Of a DNA stretch of 64,000 nt, positions 34,067 to 58,700 are shown in pieces (position 1 is the stretch's first letter; the number at the start of each line of letters is the position of its first letter). The notes below the pieces were generated by a model. The model was not told the origin of the DNA and did no database searches. It saw nothing but the letters and a program-made list of their open reading frames with translations. Source of the DNA: Mesostigma viride. Taxonomy: Eukaryota > Streptophyta > Mesostigmatophyceae > Mesostigmatales > Mesostigmataceae. Made by a program: the position numbers and the translations under genes. Where the stretch lies: NCBI GenBank assembly GCA_009746045.1, contig RPFO01002311.1, positions 1-64,000 of the forward strand, read 5' to 3'.

Positions 34067-34732
34067 GCCAATTATGGACCAAAGAGGTGAGAGCGGCGCG
34101 GGAATAAACTCAACTCTGATGACCCTCATCGAGCATCTCAGACCCTGCTCAGACTCAACTTCGAGGGGTCAAGATGGCTGTCCCTACTGTACAGTACAGT
34201 ACATTAGTCCGGAACTCCGGATTCCGGACGTGGCGCAGCGGGTCGCATATGGGCCGGTTCCGGCAAGTCGTGCACGCAACTGTAGCACGACAAGTAAGTC
34301 CGCAGACCTCGCACGAACCAGCTCGATCCGAAAATATCTTCCGTCAAGACCTCGTCATGCGCGACCACGAATTTTCAAAATATTTGAATTTGAAGCCGAC
34401 TCGTAATTCAGCGTCAACTTGAAACGCCAAGCTCGTCAGCCCCATGACAAGTTGAAAAGCTATCTAACGGAAACTTTGACGACGGGATTTCTCAAAGACA
34501 ACTCATTTTATTTTTGAACTGTATGAAGGTAGGAATAAATAAATAGAAGAAGTACTGTATGAATGTGAGAATAAATAGAGTAAATGAGTAACAAAGTCTC
34601 CTCAGCGTGCATGGTATGTACGTAGATGCAATTCATTTCGCCCTCGGTGCGATAGTTGGACTAAGAATTTCGCGTCGGAAAAAAACTGAAGTTTGATTCG
34701 ATTGGCATTCGAAATCACCGCCATAATCCATT
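34067..34732. other. Promoter-side spacer of the F-box gene, nothing specific seen
   Basis: An 18-bp sequence GCGGCGCGGGAATAAACT at 34090 matches the bases flanking the other side of the MITE (33607). No gene called. It presumably holds the promoter and leader of the plus-strand gene at 34733. Confidence 0.4.
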
Positions 34733-46711
<11,979 letters not shown>

Positions 46712-47098
46712 AGGGAGAGCATGGGGCCACAGGGCAAAACCTTCAACTGCATGCTCAGGGCCGGGGCAGGTAGGGATGCGCGTTGGGCAGCCGGGCATAC
46801 TTTCCGCTGATTAAAAGCATCAGAGTGACAGGTGCCTTACTTTGTACATAGTTGTCTCACTTAATAGAACGACTGGGGAGGACGCTGTACATAAATTGTT
46901 TATTTCTATTGCACTGTGACACATATTGTTCCTAGTGCCGCTGATGATTCATATCATATATATTAATGATAAATTACGGTGGTGAGATTGGCATGCAACA
47001 TAAGGAAAACCCCGAAAAGAAGAAGAACCCTAAAGAAATAGTAATCTGACACGGACATCCAAGGATCACGCCAGCTGCGCAAGGTACAACTAACTACA
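46712..47098. other. 3' flank of the F-box gene, no gene
   Basis: Likely the 3' untranslated region. The part at 46953-47000 (GATAAATTACGGTGGTGAGA) matches 49448-49480 and belongs to the LINE-derived material to the right. Confidence 0.5.
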
Positions 47099-47962
47099 TC
47101 ACAAAACTACGACACGCAGCCACATCGCTGCCGGCCCGCGATGCAGGCCTGGGAGGGATCTAGACCGCATGGGTCGCGACAAAGTTGGCCCGGGTGCGGC
47201 GGAATAACACATCAGCCACGGTGCGATTGAGGGCCAGTGACAGGCGCTGCCGCCAATACGAGGACCACGTGCGGGCAGACCACGGGGCGATCTGACCCTC
47301 GAGGTCGAGGCGGTCTTCACGGCGCTGGCAGCACTCGTGGAAAAACTCCGCTGTCTTGGGGCCCATGGCCCCGAACTCCTCAAGGACAAAGGGGATGACC
47401 CGGTGGGGCCCCACATTGCCGTAGGAGGCAAGGCTTGTCGCGCTCAGCCACAGCGGCAGCACAGCCGGGCGGCGCCCGGAGGATGTGGCGACCGGAGAGC
47501 GGCCGAGCCACGGAGACATCGATCGATGAGCAGGTGGTAACCCTGCCCGTGGTAGTCAAGCACGGTAATGTCGGGGCGGTCACTGTGGTTGGGTGAGTAG
47601 AGGGCGGCCCCATCTGCGTCCTCGCACTTGATGGTGGAGTGGGGAAAGACCGACTGAACCGGCGTGGCACACACCACCCGGAGGAGAGCGGTATGGAGAT
47701 ACAGGAACCAGTTCTGGTTCTGCTGGCCACCCATGCACGCGATGTAGTGCGTCCCAGTAGTATCCAGAGCAAGCCCGCAGCTGCCGCAGGACGCACCCGC
47801 CGTACATGAGAGGTTGCGGGGCAAAGAGCTGGTGGCGGAGAGCGAATCATGGCGTAAAGGGCTTGTACCAGCGTCGGTGAACAGAGGGCTCATGGGGAGG
47901 GCGCGCAGGAATGCGGACCCCACGCTCCCCTCAATTAAGGCCGGGAAACGGAGTGAAGCCAA
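47099..47962 (-). pseudogene. 5'-truncated LINE, C-terminal part of ORF2
   Basis: Read on the minus strand from 47962: a zinc-knuckle segment CGSCGLALDTTGTHYIAC, then RPDITVLDYHGQGYHLLID, a shift into IDVSVARPLSG and AAAVAERDK, and another shift into YGNVGPHRVIPFVLEEFGAM and WSARTWSSYWRQRLSLAL. A C-C-H-C knuckle followed by RPD, DVSV, PFVLE and a WSAR-YW-RL tail is the usual end of many plant and algal LINE ORF2 proteins, after the reverse transcriptase. The reverse transcriptase itself is absent, as expected from incomplete reverse transcription. Frameshifts make it a dead copy. Confidence 0.7.
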
Positions 47963-48038
47963 GCCTTCCCCTGATCGTTCAAGCTCGCATGCAGACCCAT
48001 CCAGTCGGCACAGTGTAGCATACCCGCGTAGGTCATAT

Positions 48039-49419
48039 ATATATTAAAAATATAATTACTTACAGCAGAGTGAAATCACTCAAACCAAAGCAAACGCCCA
48101 GCTATAAACCTATATACAGAGCCATGTCAAAGCTCTGGGGTCATATATATTAAAAATATAATTATACTTACAGCAGAGTGAAATCACTCAAACCAAAGCA
48201 AACGCCCAGCTATAAACCTATATACAGAGCCATGTCAAAGCTCTATACTACGATAAGACCAATGGAAACGCCTAACGGGAGGAACCTAATAGCCCTGCTG
48301 CACCGCAAAATCAGCCCGCGTACGGCGGAGCATGATGTCCGCCATGGCCCGAGTCAGCGCCACCGACAAGCGCTGACGCCAATATGACGTCCAGGTCCGC
48401 GCCGACCATGGGGCCCGCTGGCCATCCAGGTCCAGCCGGTCCTCCCGGAGCCGGCAACACTCCTTGAAGAAGGCGGAGGTCAGGGGCCCCATGGCCCCAA
48501 ACTCCTCCAGGACAAAGGGCACCACGCGATGGTGCCCGACGTCGCCGTAGGCCAGGAGCTTGGCCCGCTCCGCCCGGTCCTATATATAGTAGGGTGGCCG
48601 GCATCTGCTTATTGACGTTTCGGTGGCGCGGCCCTTGGCTCTTAGCCACGTGGCTGGGGCCTCCCTCACGGCAGGTTACACGGCGGACCGGGCGGAGCGG
48701 GCCAAGCTCCTGGCCTACGGCGACGTCGGGCACCATCGTGTGGTGCCCTTTGTCCTGGAGGAGTTTGGGGCCATGGGGCCCCTGACCTCCGCCTTCTTCA
48801 AGGAGTGTTGCCGGCTCCGGGAGGACCGGCTGGACCTGGAGGGCCAGCGGGCCCCATGGTCGGCGCGGACCTGGACGTCATATTGGCGTCAGCGCTTGTC
48901 GGTGGCGCTGACTCGGGCCATGGCTGACATCATGCTCCGCCGTACGCGGGCTGATTTTGCGGTGCAGCAGGGCTATTAGGTTCCTCCCGTTAGGCGTTTC
49001 CATTGGTCTTATGGTAGTATAGAGCTTTGACATGGCTCTGTATATAGGTTTATAGCTGGGCGTTTGCTTTGGTTTGAGTGATTTCACTCTGCTGTAAGTA
49101 ATTATATTATTAATATATATATTAAAAATATAATTACTTACAGCAGAGTGAAATCACTCAAACCAAAGCAAACGCCCAGCTATAAACCTATATACAGAGC
49201 CATGTCAAATCTCTATACTACGATAAGACCAATGGAAACTCCTAACGGGAGGAACCTAATAGCCCTGCTGCACCGCAAAATCAGCCCGCGTACGGCGGAG
49301 CATGATGTCAGCCATGGCCCGAGTCAGCGCCACCGACAAGCGCTGACGCCAATATGACGTCCAGGTCCGCGCCGACCATGGGGCCCGCTGGCCCTCCAGG
49401 TCCAGCCGGTCCTCCCGGA
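48039..49419. mobile_element. Three alternating inverted copies of a LINE 3' end
   Basis: Copy a (minus) 48163-48580, copy b (plus) 48683-49102 and copy c (minus) 49125-49419 encode the same C-terminal protein (PFVLEEFGAMGP, WSARTWTSYWRQRLSVAL, DFAVQQGY). Copies a and b form an inverted repeat with arms of about 418 bp and a 102-bp spacer. Copies b and c form a second, centred near 49117, with arms of about 295 bp and almost no spacer. A partial tandem copy of the 3' end precedes a (48039-48135). The arms differ at only a few positions, so the inversions are recent. Confidence 0.85.
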
Positions 49420-49439
49420 TTTTTAATATATATAGTAGT

Positions 49440-50800
49440 ATTCATTGACAACGATAAATTACGGAGGTGAGAGTGGCATGCACCATAAGGAAAGGAATTT
49501 ATATTTAATAAATATTATTATATTTACAGCAGAGTGAAGGCACCCAAACATAACCAAAGCCAACGCTAACAAGAGATAACTCTACAAAATAACTACAAAC
49601 CGGTATGGGACACTCCACATCGTGGAACGAGGTAAAACAGCCTAATAACCGTCCGGCGCCATACAGTCAGCCGGCGTGCGGCGGAGCAAGATGTCAGCCG
49701 TGTTGCATAGCTAGCCCGGGTTTAAGCGCGGCCGAAAGCTAGGCCGGTGTTGCCCCCAGTTTGACGTGCAGGTCCGCGCCGACCAAGTCACCATGCAAGG
49801 GGCCCGCTGGCAATTCAGGTCCAGGCGAACGGTGGTCCTTCCGGAGCCGGCAACACTGCCGGCGGTCAGGGTCCCCATTAATTAATTAATTAATTAAGTA
49901 AACTCGTGCTTCAGTTGGGGAGTCACGGAGCATTAACCCTGATGGATGGATGGATGGGTACTCGCAAAAAAAAGGGTCCCCATGGCCCCGAACTCCTCCA
50001 AGACAAAGGGCACCACAGGATGGTGCCCGACGTTGCCATACTAGTAGGCCGTGAGCTTGGCCCGCTCAGCTCGATTGATCCGCCGTGTAGCCCGCGTCAT
50101 GGGATTCTCCAACCACATGGCTAAGAGCCAAGGGGCGAGCCACAGAAACGTCAATAAGCAAGTGCCGGCCGGCCGCCTCCCTCCACGTCCAAAACCTGCA
50201 CGATGTCAGGTAGTCGGTGGTTGTCGGGAGTAAAAACCCGCGCCGTCCGCATCCTCATGATCAGACCGGATGTTTGCGTGGGGGAAAACGGACCGGACCA
50301 TGGCTGGGCGAGCACCACAGTCAGGAGGACAGTGTGCAAGTACAATTACCAGTTCTGATTCTGTTGGCCACCCATGCTGACTATGATGGCAGGTAGTCAG
50401 ATCCTGGCAGGGGGGTCCAAGGCCTGCCCGCAGCTACCACACTGACGGGCCGGCGCCCGCTGGGAACAAGAGGTTCAGTTGCGGGGCAAACAGTTTGGGT
50501 GTCGCAGCGCCGCCGGATTGTGACTCAACTGGGCGCCAGCCGCCAGGACAAATGGCGGGGCCGGCCGGGGGGGGCATGGGCGGGGGGACGGCGGAGCTCG
50601 GAGGTCGGTTCAGTAAGCCGAGCCCATGCACGGCCGGGCACAACGCCGCAATGACGAGAGGCATGAGCGGAGCCGGCGGAACAGCCGCGCAATATGACCC
50701 CGGCCAGGTGGGCGTTGACTGTTGAGGCCGCCTCATCAAAAAGAGCCATCCGGCAATCCGCCGTCACTGTGTGCCATATACCCGCGTAGTAGATTTTCCG
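49440..50800 (-). pseudogene. Degraded LINE 3' end, same family
   Basis: Begins (minus-strand 3' end) with ATTTACAGCAGAGTGAAGGC as in the copies to the left and contains many indels. Recognisable pieces include WSARTC-like coding at 49800, RLPDIVQVLDVEG at about 50180-50210, MYLHTVLL at 50340 and QLNLLFPAG at about 50460. No usable frame. It is interrupted at 49878-49945 by an AATT tract plus a family-B retroposon tail. Confidence 0.5.
49878..49945 (-). mobile_element. Retroposon 3' tail fragment, family B
   Basis: TAATTAATTAATTAATTAAG followed by ACTCGTGCTTCAGTTGGGGA and GTCACGGAGCA matches the tails at 60905 and 62690. Only the terminal portion is present. Confidence 0.55.
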
Positions 50801-51009
50801 GTTGGTGTTTAGCGATGATGACCGGACGCGGCGGGGCAGGGAATGCTGCGAGGGACGGATAGGACTGATGACGGTGGTGACCCCGGCGCCGGCACGGGAG
50901 GCCGGGACGGAGTCGGTGCCCCGAGGGAGGCGGCGTAATCATAGTACTGAATTGGGCGGCCTAAGTGAGCCGGCGGTCCAGGTGCTGACGGTCATAGCGC
51001 ATGTTGGAT

Positions 51010-51840
51010 CTCAGCATAATTAATCAATTAATTAATTAATTAGTAACATAACTCCGTTGGGAGTACATGTAACACATGTCCCGGAGAAGGGGCATATGGC
51101 TTTTAATACATTCTGGGCTACTTCTTGCAAGAGTGGAATGTAAGCAACACTTGCTCTAGGTGCACCAAGGGCACCGGCACCGCCGTGCTGTCTCGGAGCT
51201 CAACCCAACTAAGGCCGGGGGGCCTGGCATGGGGGAGGAAGATCATCATGGCTATACGAGAGCTAGGGCATGGCTTCTCAACAGAGAGCGTCTCTCTGCA
51301 TAGGCATAGCATGGCTAAATTCTTAATGCAACATCCATGGGAGGTCCCACTCATTATAGGCATGGCTTGGCTAAATGTTGAAGGCATCATCCATCATGGA
51401 TCGGGGGGCCATTATGGGCGCACACTGGCCACATGCTAGGCTAAGCCTGACTAATCTACATTACTGGTATATATTCCCTAGTCTCAGGTGGCAGGAGGTG
51501 CCTGCCAGGGCTTGTGGTCAACGTGGATGACCGCCCCCCTCCAGTATACCGGCTTCCCCCCTGAGTGCGCTCTGCGGCCGGAGCTGAAGGTAGGTCGGCC
51601 ATAGCTCGCGTCGCCGCTGTTGCTGGGCCAGGGTCAAGTCGTCGTCCAGCGTGAAGCGAGACCTCGAGAGCTTCTTGCGGCATTTAAGGAACGACAGCTT
51701 GTCTGCCATGTCAGTACTTGAAGGTGAGGAGCACACTGACAGGTCGGGTGCCGGGCCAGCCTTGCCCCGCGCGCGGGGGAGGGCGGACATCCGCAGCCGG
51801 CTCACCCGGCCAATGCATCTCAGCATAGGCATCCTGGATT
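51010..51840 (-). mobile_element. ORF1-only LINE-like retroposon, copy 2, 5'-truncated
   Basis: The AATT tail (51020-51040), the hairpin ACTCCGTTGGGAG and the 3' part match copy 1 at 17333-17830 along their length with scattered indels. The ORF1 C-terminus is in frame from about 51720 to the stop near 51488: MADKLSFLKCRKKLSRSRF, then LTLAQQQRRRELWPTYLQLR. The matching part ends near 51840, so the copy lacks the rest of ORF1. Confidence 0.7.
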
Positions 51841-52749
51841 GCCGTGATGAAAGGGTAGTCCGGGGCTGGCGGGGTCCAAGAGGTCAGGCAACGGGTTATT
51901 ATTGCTATGGTATCCATCTATGTACTTAGTTATCGAGTCTCTGCTGCCCCGCATGTGCGGCGTGGGATCCAACTGACTCATGACTGATGACTGACCGTGG
52001 CAAGAGACCAGGCGTCAGGCGACCGTATTGTCCCTATTTGCCACGTGGCAGCATCTCGCGTTAAAACCACGGCCCAACCTTTTGGGGGCCAGGGGGTGGA
52101 ATATCGACGGATTCAGGAATATTTTTTATTGATTCTGTGTAACGCTGACCTTTTCATTAACTTCTGACTCAGCTTAGCCTATCATTGCGCGCCTTGTTTG
52201 ATCAAGAAGCTGGGCCGGAGACGGGTCACTCTGAATCCACCAAGGTGCATCGGCGCGTGACTCGGAGAATTATGGTGGTCTGACTGGTCTCGTATCAATT
52301 GGATCACGCCGGTCATAGCCAGGCAGAGATTTTAGATTGTATAGGGTAGCGGTCAAGCGGTGTCGTACGCTGGCTGGTGCGAAATCTTCATCGCACAGGC
52401 ATCGCACGTGATTTGCGCGAAGGATCCCCCACCCATCCCCAAACTTTACATTTACAGATCTGTAAAAAGCCCAAAAAACAGATCTCAAGCGGGCCGTGTG
52501 AGTATCTTGCCATAATTGAAACGTTCAATTGATTGTTGGTGGATAAAGGACATAAAAGAGGGCATTCCCACGTCCGCGCGAGAAGCACCGGCCCGCTCCC
52601 TCCCCATGCCGGCGGGCGGGGGGAAAATGCATTGGGCCCACCAATGCGGTAATGCACGAGTATCAGAAGGCCGAGCGCCGGCAATGGGCGGAGACTTTGC
52701 CTGGATAAAATTGATACTCTCAATTAACCGTGCCCGTAGCAAGAGAGTC
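51841..52749. other. Intergenic, no supported gene
   Basis: Contains CCCGCATGTGCGGCGTGGGA-type sequence also seen at 33390. The end probably holds the promoter of the plus-strand gene at 52750 (CTGGATAAAATTGA at 52701 is a possible weak TATA-like element). Confidence 0.35.
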
Positions 52750-55700
52750 ATGTCAGGTGCTCTGGCATGCTCACTCACGTTGGGCGCGCTTCTGGTCTGC
52801 TCTGTAACGATCTGGTACGTTTTGAGAGATTTGGGTATTTTGCTAAAGACTGTGATCAGCACCGCCTTGTAAGTCGTTTCTGATGCCTTTCCCTGGATTC
52901 CGTTGAATCACTGCAAGCAGCTGGTGGCCTGACTGCCCCAGCACGCGATTCTCGATGCTCGGGTCGGCTTAATTATTCACCCATGATGATAACCGGGCCA
53001 TGACTATGTGCTCCTTCATTGCTTCTACATATGTGCTGTATGCAAACAGGAATCCTGGTAATGTCGACGCTGACCGGCCCAGCTCCACTTCTGGCGTGCA
53101 ATCGAGCATCATTGCGGCTGAAAGTGCAGGCATCCTGACGTCACCCGCGGTCGTCCTATCCACGTCGGGTCATGACGCCGCTGACGCATACGGAGGGGCC
53201 CATTATGTGCGCGTGAAACTCCTTGCTTTTGAATCATCGGCTGCAAACAAGCAAGGGGTCGCTGAGAGCGCAGTGGAGTACAGAGTGGGCGGCGCGTCCG
53301 CCAATTGGGACTTCCCAGCGACCTTTGACGCCTTTCAGCAATGGTCGAATGCACAAACGTTTGTTGTCGGCGACGTCTTGCTTTTCCAGTACGGGGCCTT
53401 CTCCATTCATAATGTCTGGGAGCTGGCTTCCCAAACAGCGTTAAACAGCTGCAGCTTTGTCAACGCTGTGGAACGGGGCAACAACAACGGGCCGACACGG
53501 ATTACTCTTAGCGCCCCTGGGACACGCTACTTTGCCTGCCAGGTTGGGGGCCACTGTGGCACGGGGATGAAGCTTAGCGTGACCGCGCAGGCGCCACCTT
53601 CTTCGCCGCCACCATCCCCTCCACCACCTTCATCCCTTCCACCACCTGGTTCAGTCGAGTACAGAGTGGGCGGTGCGTCAGCGAATTGGGACTTTCAGGG
53701 AACGGCTGATGCCTTCCAGCAGTGGTCAAATGCCCGTACTTTCCTGGTCGGCGACGTCCTCCTTTTCCAGTACGGGGCCTTCTCCTCTCACAACGTGTGG
53801 GAGCTGCCTTCCCAGTCGTCGCTCAATAATTGCGATTTCTCTGGCGGCGTAGAAAGAGGCGGCTCTTCCGGGCCGGCGCGAGTGACCTTGACGGCTCCTG
53901 GGACGCGCTACTTTGCCTGCCAGGTTGGGGGCCACTGCTTTGCGGGGATGAAGTTTAGCGTGACCGTGACGGCACGTGCACCGCCACCATCCCCTCCACC
54001 ACCACCATCCCTTCCACCTCCTGGTTCAGTCGAGTACAGAGTGGGCGGTGCGTCAGCGAATTGGGGCTTTCAGGCAACGGCTGATGCCTTCCAGCAGTGG
54101 TCAAATGCCCGTACTTTCCTGGTCGGCGACGTCCTCCTTTTCCAGTACGGGGCCTTCTCCTCTCACAACGTGTGGGAGCTGCCTTCCCAGTCGTCGCTCA
54201 ATAATTGCGATTTCTCTGGCGGCGTAGAAAGAGGCGGCTCGTCCGGCCCGGCGCGAGTGACCTTGACGGCTCCTGGGACGCGCTACTTTGCCTGCCAGGT
54301 TGGGGGCCACTGCTTTGCGGGGATGAAGTTTAGCGTGACCGTGACGGCACGTGCACCGCCACCATCCTCTCCACCACCACCATCCCCTCCACCACCACCA
54401 TCCCCTCCACCACCACCATCCCTTCCACCTCCTGGTTCAGTCGAGTACAGAGTGGGCGGTGCGTCAGCGAATTGGGGCTTTCAGGCAACGGCTGATGCCT
54501 TCCAGCAGTGGTCAAATGCCCGTACTTTCCTGGTCGGCGACGTCCTCCTTTTCCAGTACGGGGCCTTCTCCTCTCACAACGTGTGGGAGCTGCCTTCCCA
54601 GTCGTCGCTCAATAATTGCGATTTCTCTGGCGGCGTAGAAAGAGGCGGCTCGTCCGGCCCGGCGCGAGTGACCTTGACGGCTCCTGGGACGCGCTACTTT
54701 GCCTGCCAGGTTGGGGGCCACTGCTTTGCGGGGATGAAGTTTAGCGTGACCGTGGCGGCGGCTCCACCCCCCCCAGGTGTGTGATACATTACTTATGATA
54801 TGCGACCTTCTTTACAAATTTCACTAAGCTGAGGAATTTGTTCATATGTCAACATAGGTTTAGGGGTTTTTTCATATGTAATATTTTCCAACTTTACGCT
54901 TGTGCCCATGGAAGGTTTGAAGCGTTTGTGGTTTCCAGCTGTTTGTGTCAATGAGGAAAATACCTGTGGGACTGGAGCATGCTTCGGTTTCCTCCCAGCA
55001 GATAGCTCAGCCTGCCTAGCAGCAAACGGGTTAAAGCCTGGGAGGCAGCACTTACAAGCATGAATTGCGTAGGTCGGTGCGTAGTAGTCCTGCGCACTTA
55101 GGTCTAGTGGTGAGTCATCTTCTATAGATTCAGCAATATCGGACATATTGGCACCCCTCTCCGGTAAAGAGGTTCTTCGCAGTTGGGCTGTTTCGAAACG
55201 TTAAGTGAGATGCCTTCGGATCAGGAGACTCACACAGCCGCGAAATCATGCCAAAGGTCCTACATTCGATTCCTTGCTGGTAGCTTCTAGGCTTTCTTAC
55301 TTTCTGTGTTCCGCGGAATTTCATACTTGGGCAGATAGTGTTTTCACGTTTGTTGCTTTCTGACGACAATGAATTGCGCCAGCAGCCTATACAGGCTTCT
55401 ACTGATGACTTCAGACAACTCATATCCTTTGCGTCCATATGTATGGCGTTCCTTATACCGCCATCCTGTTGGCGATAGAAGTAGAGAGGTGTGTGTGTAT
55501 GGTAGGGGAGGGGAAAGAGTCACGACTCACGAGGGGGGCGGGGGGGCGGGGGGCGGGGAGGCGGGGAGGCGGGGAGGCGGGGAGGCGGGGGGCGGGGGGC
55601 GGGGGGGCGGGGGGGCGGGGGGCGGGGGGGCGGGGGGCGGGGGGGCGGGGGGCGGGGGGGGGGGCGGGGGGGCGGGGGCGGGGGGGCGGGGGGGGGGGGG

Positions 55701-58700
55701 GGGCGGGGGGGGGGGGGATGGGGGGGCGGGGGGGCAGGAGGGCTGCTTTATCTCATTTCAACACCTTCAGCTGCTTAATTTATATGTGGGCAATAGTGGG
55801 CGTGGACCACCGGCCAGGAATTTCATGTTGTGCCTTAGTAACTATTGTAAGGATTCCTGAACTATACTAAATTATATTAGGACGTTGAATAAATCAATTC
55901 TTGTGTTCATGCATTGAATGGTTGTAGTGATTCCTCGAATTGGAGGCATGCTTACTTCGCATATTCAAATGTCACATGCCGCCCTATCTAAATGATCCCC
56001 AAGTATTCACTGCCACTTGCTGCGTAAAAGCTCGTTACTTGGGTCAGTTCGTGTGCTCTCAATATTTAATGCCTAACCCCCAGTCCATGACTGCCCCCTG
56101 CTTTCTTCTCCCGTGCGACAATTGTACTGGACCCACCTTCTTCAGCGGGAGGTTTCCTGGCCCCTCCTACCTTGAGCTACTCCGAACGAGGCTTTGGCGG
56201 CATTCCCCCTTCCCCCACCGCCGCGGTGGGGCCCGACCACGTCATCACCATCATCCGCAGTCAGTTTTCTCGCTCCCTCTATCGCGTCTACACCAAGCAG
56301 CCCTGGCTGCCGATCAAGCAGTCCTTCTTGACCCAGTTCCACCGCTCCAACACCGTCTGCCGCGTCGGACCCTTCCAGGGTCCCCCCCACGCCGCCTACG
56401 ACCACCTGGCCGACCGCTGGCTGATGATGGAATACGCTCGCAACACCACGGGAGGCAGTGGCGGCACCCCCAGCTATCATCTGTGCCTTCTGGTCTCGCT
56501 CTCCAGCATCCCCTACGGGCTGCTCTACCGGGGGGTCGCGGTCGCGCTCCCTGGGGGGGACCCTGGGGATGCCCTGGCGTTCGCCTCGCTGCCGGACGCG
56601 TTCTATTTCGGGACAGGTGAGGACCCCCCCGCGGTGTACGCGCTGGACCGCGCGCGGATGCTAGCAGGCGGGTCCCCGCGCCCCATGGTGCGGGTGCTAG
56701 TGCCAGCGCACGCGGGCGCGGTGCTGCGGGGGCTGATGCCGGCCCACCTGGCGGGGCGACCCAGGGTGGGCAGCGCGTGCGGTTACTTCCTTCGGCCAAT
56801 CGACGATGAGCTGGCGGTTCCCTCCGGCGCGTCCCCTGATCCCGGCAACGATTTTGTGGAGGTGTGGCGCCTCTGCCCCTCGTTTGACGACCCGGCTGCG
56901 GCCAATTTCAGCCGGGAGGCCCTGGTGAGCGTGTCGGAGTTTTCTACTGGCGTATGTGGGGATGCGGCCCTGCAGGATACGCCCTGCGTCGCACAGCCGG
57001 GGTCGACAGTGGCGTTGGCGCCGTACCATCGGGCGCTGACGGGCAAGGCGTCGTTTCGGAGCTTTGCGGACGGCCACGATTCACTGCTGGCGACGTTCAC
57101 CGTCAACGCGGGCAACAACACGGTGAGGGATGGGGGCCATCATTGAATGACGACTATGGAGGTGCCCGATGGAGGTGGTCTTGCTGTGCTTGAACTACTT
57201 GTGAGAAAGGAATGTATGGCTTTGGAAGCCGTATATGGGCTTGGAAGTAGGCATTATGGCTTTGGAAGCAGTCTTGCTGTGCAAATGGGAGTATTAACGT
57301 GAAGCACGCAGACTGGGATGATGACAGCTGTGCTAACATATTTTGCGGAATCCAGGGTGGCTTACAAGTTCCGAAACGTTAAGCAGATTGTTTTAAATAT
57401 TGGAATGGGGCACATGCATGCAAGGCGGCTGCCCATCATGCTAGAAACGTTGCTATAACTTATGTTTAGCCACCAAAGAATTTACCTCACCAAAGGATGT
57501 GAGTTTGTTGTCACAAGCCTCTCCTTGGCTGCCCATCTGATACCACGTCACTCTACCTTGGTTGCTGAGCCGGTCGGGACCCTTCCACTGTGTGCTTCTC
57601 CCCCATCGCAACGCACCTTTTTTTTCTTCTCGCATGCTCGCTTGGTAGCGGGATTCAAATCCGTATCAAAGCAGATTATTATACTAGTCAATAATAACAT
57701 TTTGTACTTAACATACTTGACTTTGGACCGGTGTCTTATTCCCCCCCATAACAACCTTGCAGGCCGGCGTCATGTGGTTGGAGCTGCGCCGATCGGTCGA
57801 CCCGACGTCAGGCGTTGCGGGCCCCTGGGAGAGGTCCCAGGACGGCGTCCTCCCCTACGACGGGGCGCACCGCTGGCTCCCCCACACCGCGTTGGACCGA
57901 GAAGGGAACGTGGCCCTCAGCTACTCCGTCGCAGATGCCAGCAGGAGCATATACCCCAGCCTGTACTATACCGGGAGGGGTGCGTTTGCGCCACCTGGCA
58001 GCATGCCGAGCCCCGAAACGCTTCTGATCGCCGGCACGGCAGCGTCCACCAACTCCTCGTTTGGCGGCCAGAGCAGCATGGCGGTGGACCCGATGGACGG
58101 CTGCAGCTTCTATTTCGTGGGTCCCTGGGAGACCAGGGCGTCGCGCTCGGCCACGTACATCGGGGCAGTCCACTTTCCCAGCTGCAAGGGTAAGCGTCAA
58201 TGCCTGTTGCGGGAAGGGGTTTCAACTCTCATCCACAGTTGAGTTTCTGTCTAGTAAGTATCTGTCTGTTTTTGCTGAAGCTAGTTGGTGGGGCCCTGTG
58301 TGGATAACGTCAACGTTTTACTTATATTGGTTACTTACATTTACTGGATATACAGTTATTGGGTAATGTCTTGTCAAATGGTCGCTTAAATTTTCTGGAT
58401 AGTGGTATATTTATTGGATAATGTCTTATCAAGTGGTTACTCGTGGGTTACTATATACTTATGGTTACTTTACACTTACTCTGTCAACTATTCCTGTTGA
58501 GGATGCACCTTGACCTATATGCAGAGAGGAAAGTGTTCCATAGCCAGGATTTAACAGTAGTCTGGATGGAGTTAGATGCGCAGGAGCATGCACCGACGGT
58601 TTGCTGTCTTGCCATTGATTCAGCACTAGATAAGGGGGGCTGGCTGTTTGATGGGCTTGTCCAGCGGACTAGCCCATGCGGACTAGTGTGGACTAGTCTA

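Noticed and set aside
53000-53049. ATG at 53008 or the earlier frame start as the beginning of the phytocyanin protein
   Set aside because: That start gives no signal peptide. The ATG at 52750 followed by a GTAAGT donor (52869) and an acceptor at 53049 is in phase and supplies a hydrophobic N-terminus.
55205-55270. Possible tRNA or SINE head (GATGCCTTCGGATCAGGAGAC ... CATTCGATTCC)
   Set aside because: Similar to 17259-17332, so perhaps a dispersed repeat, but no cloverleaf could be drawn on either strand.
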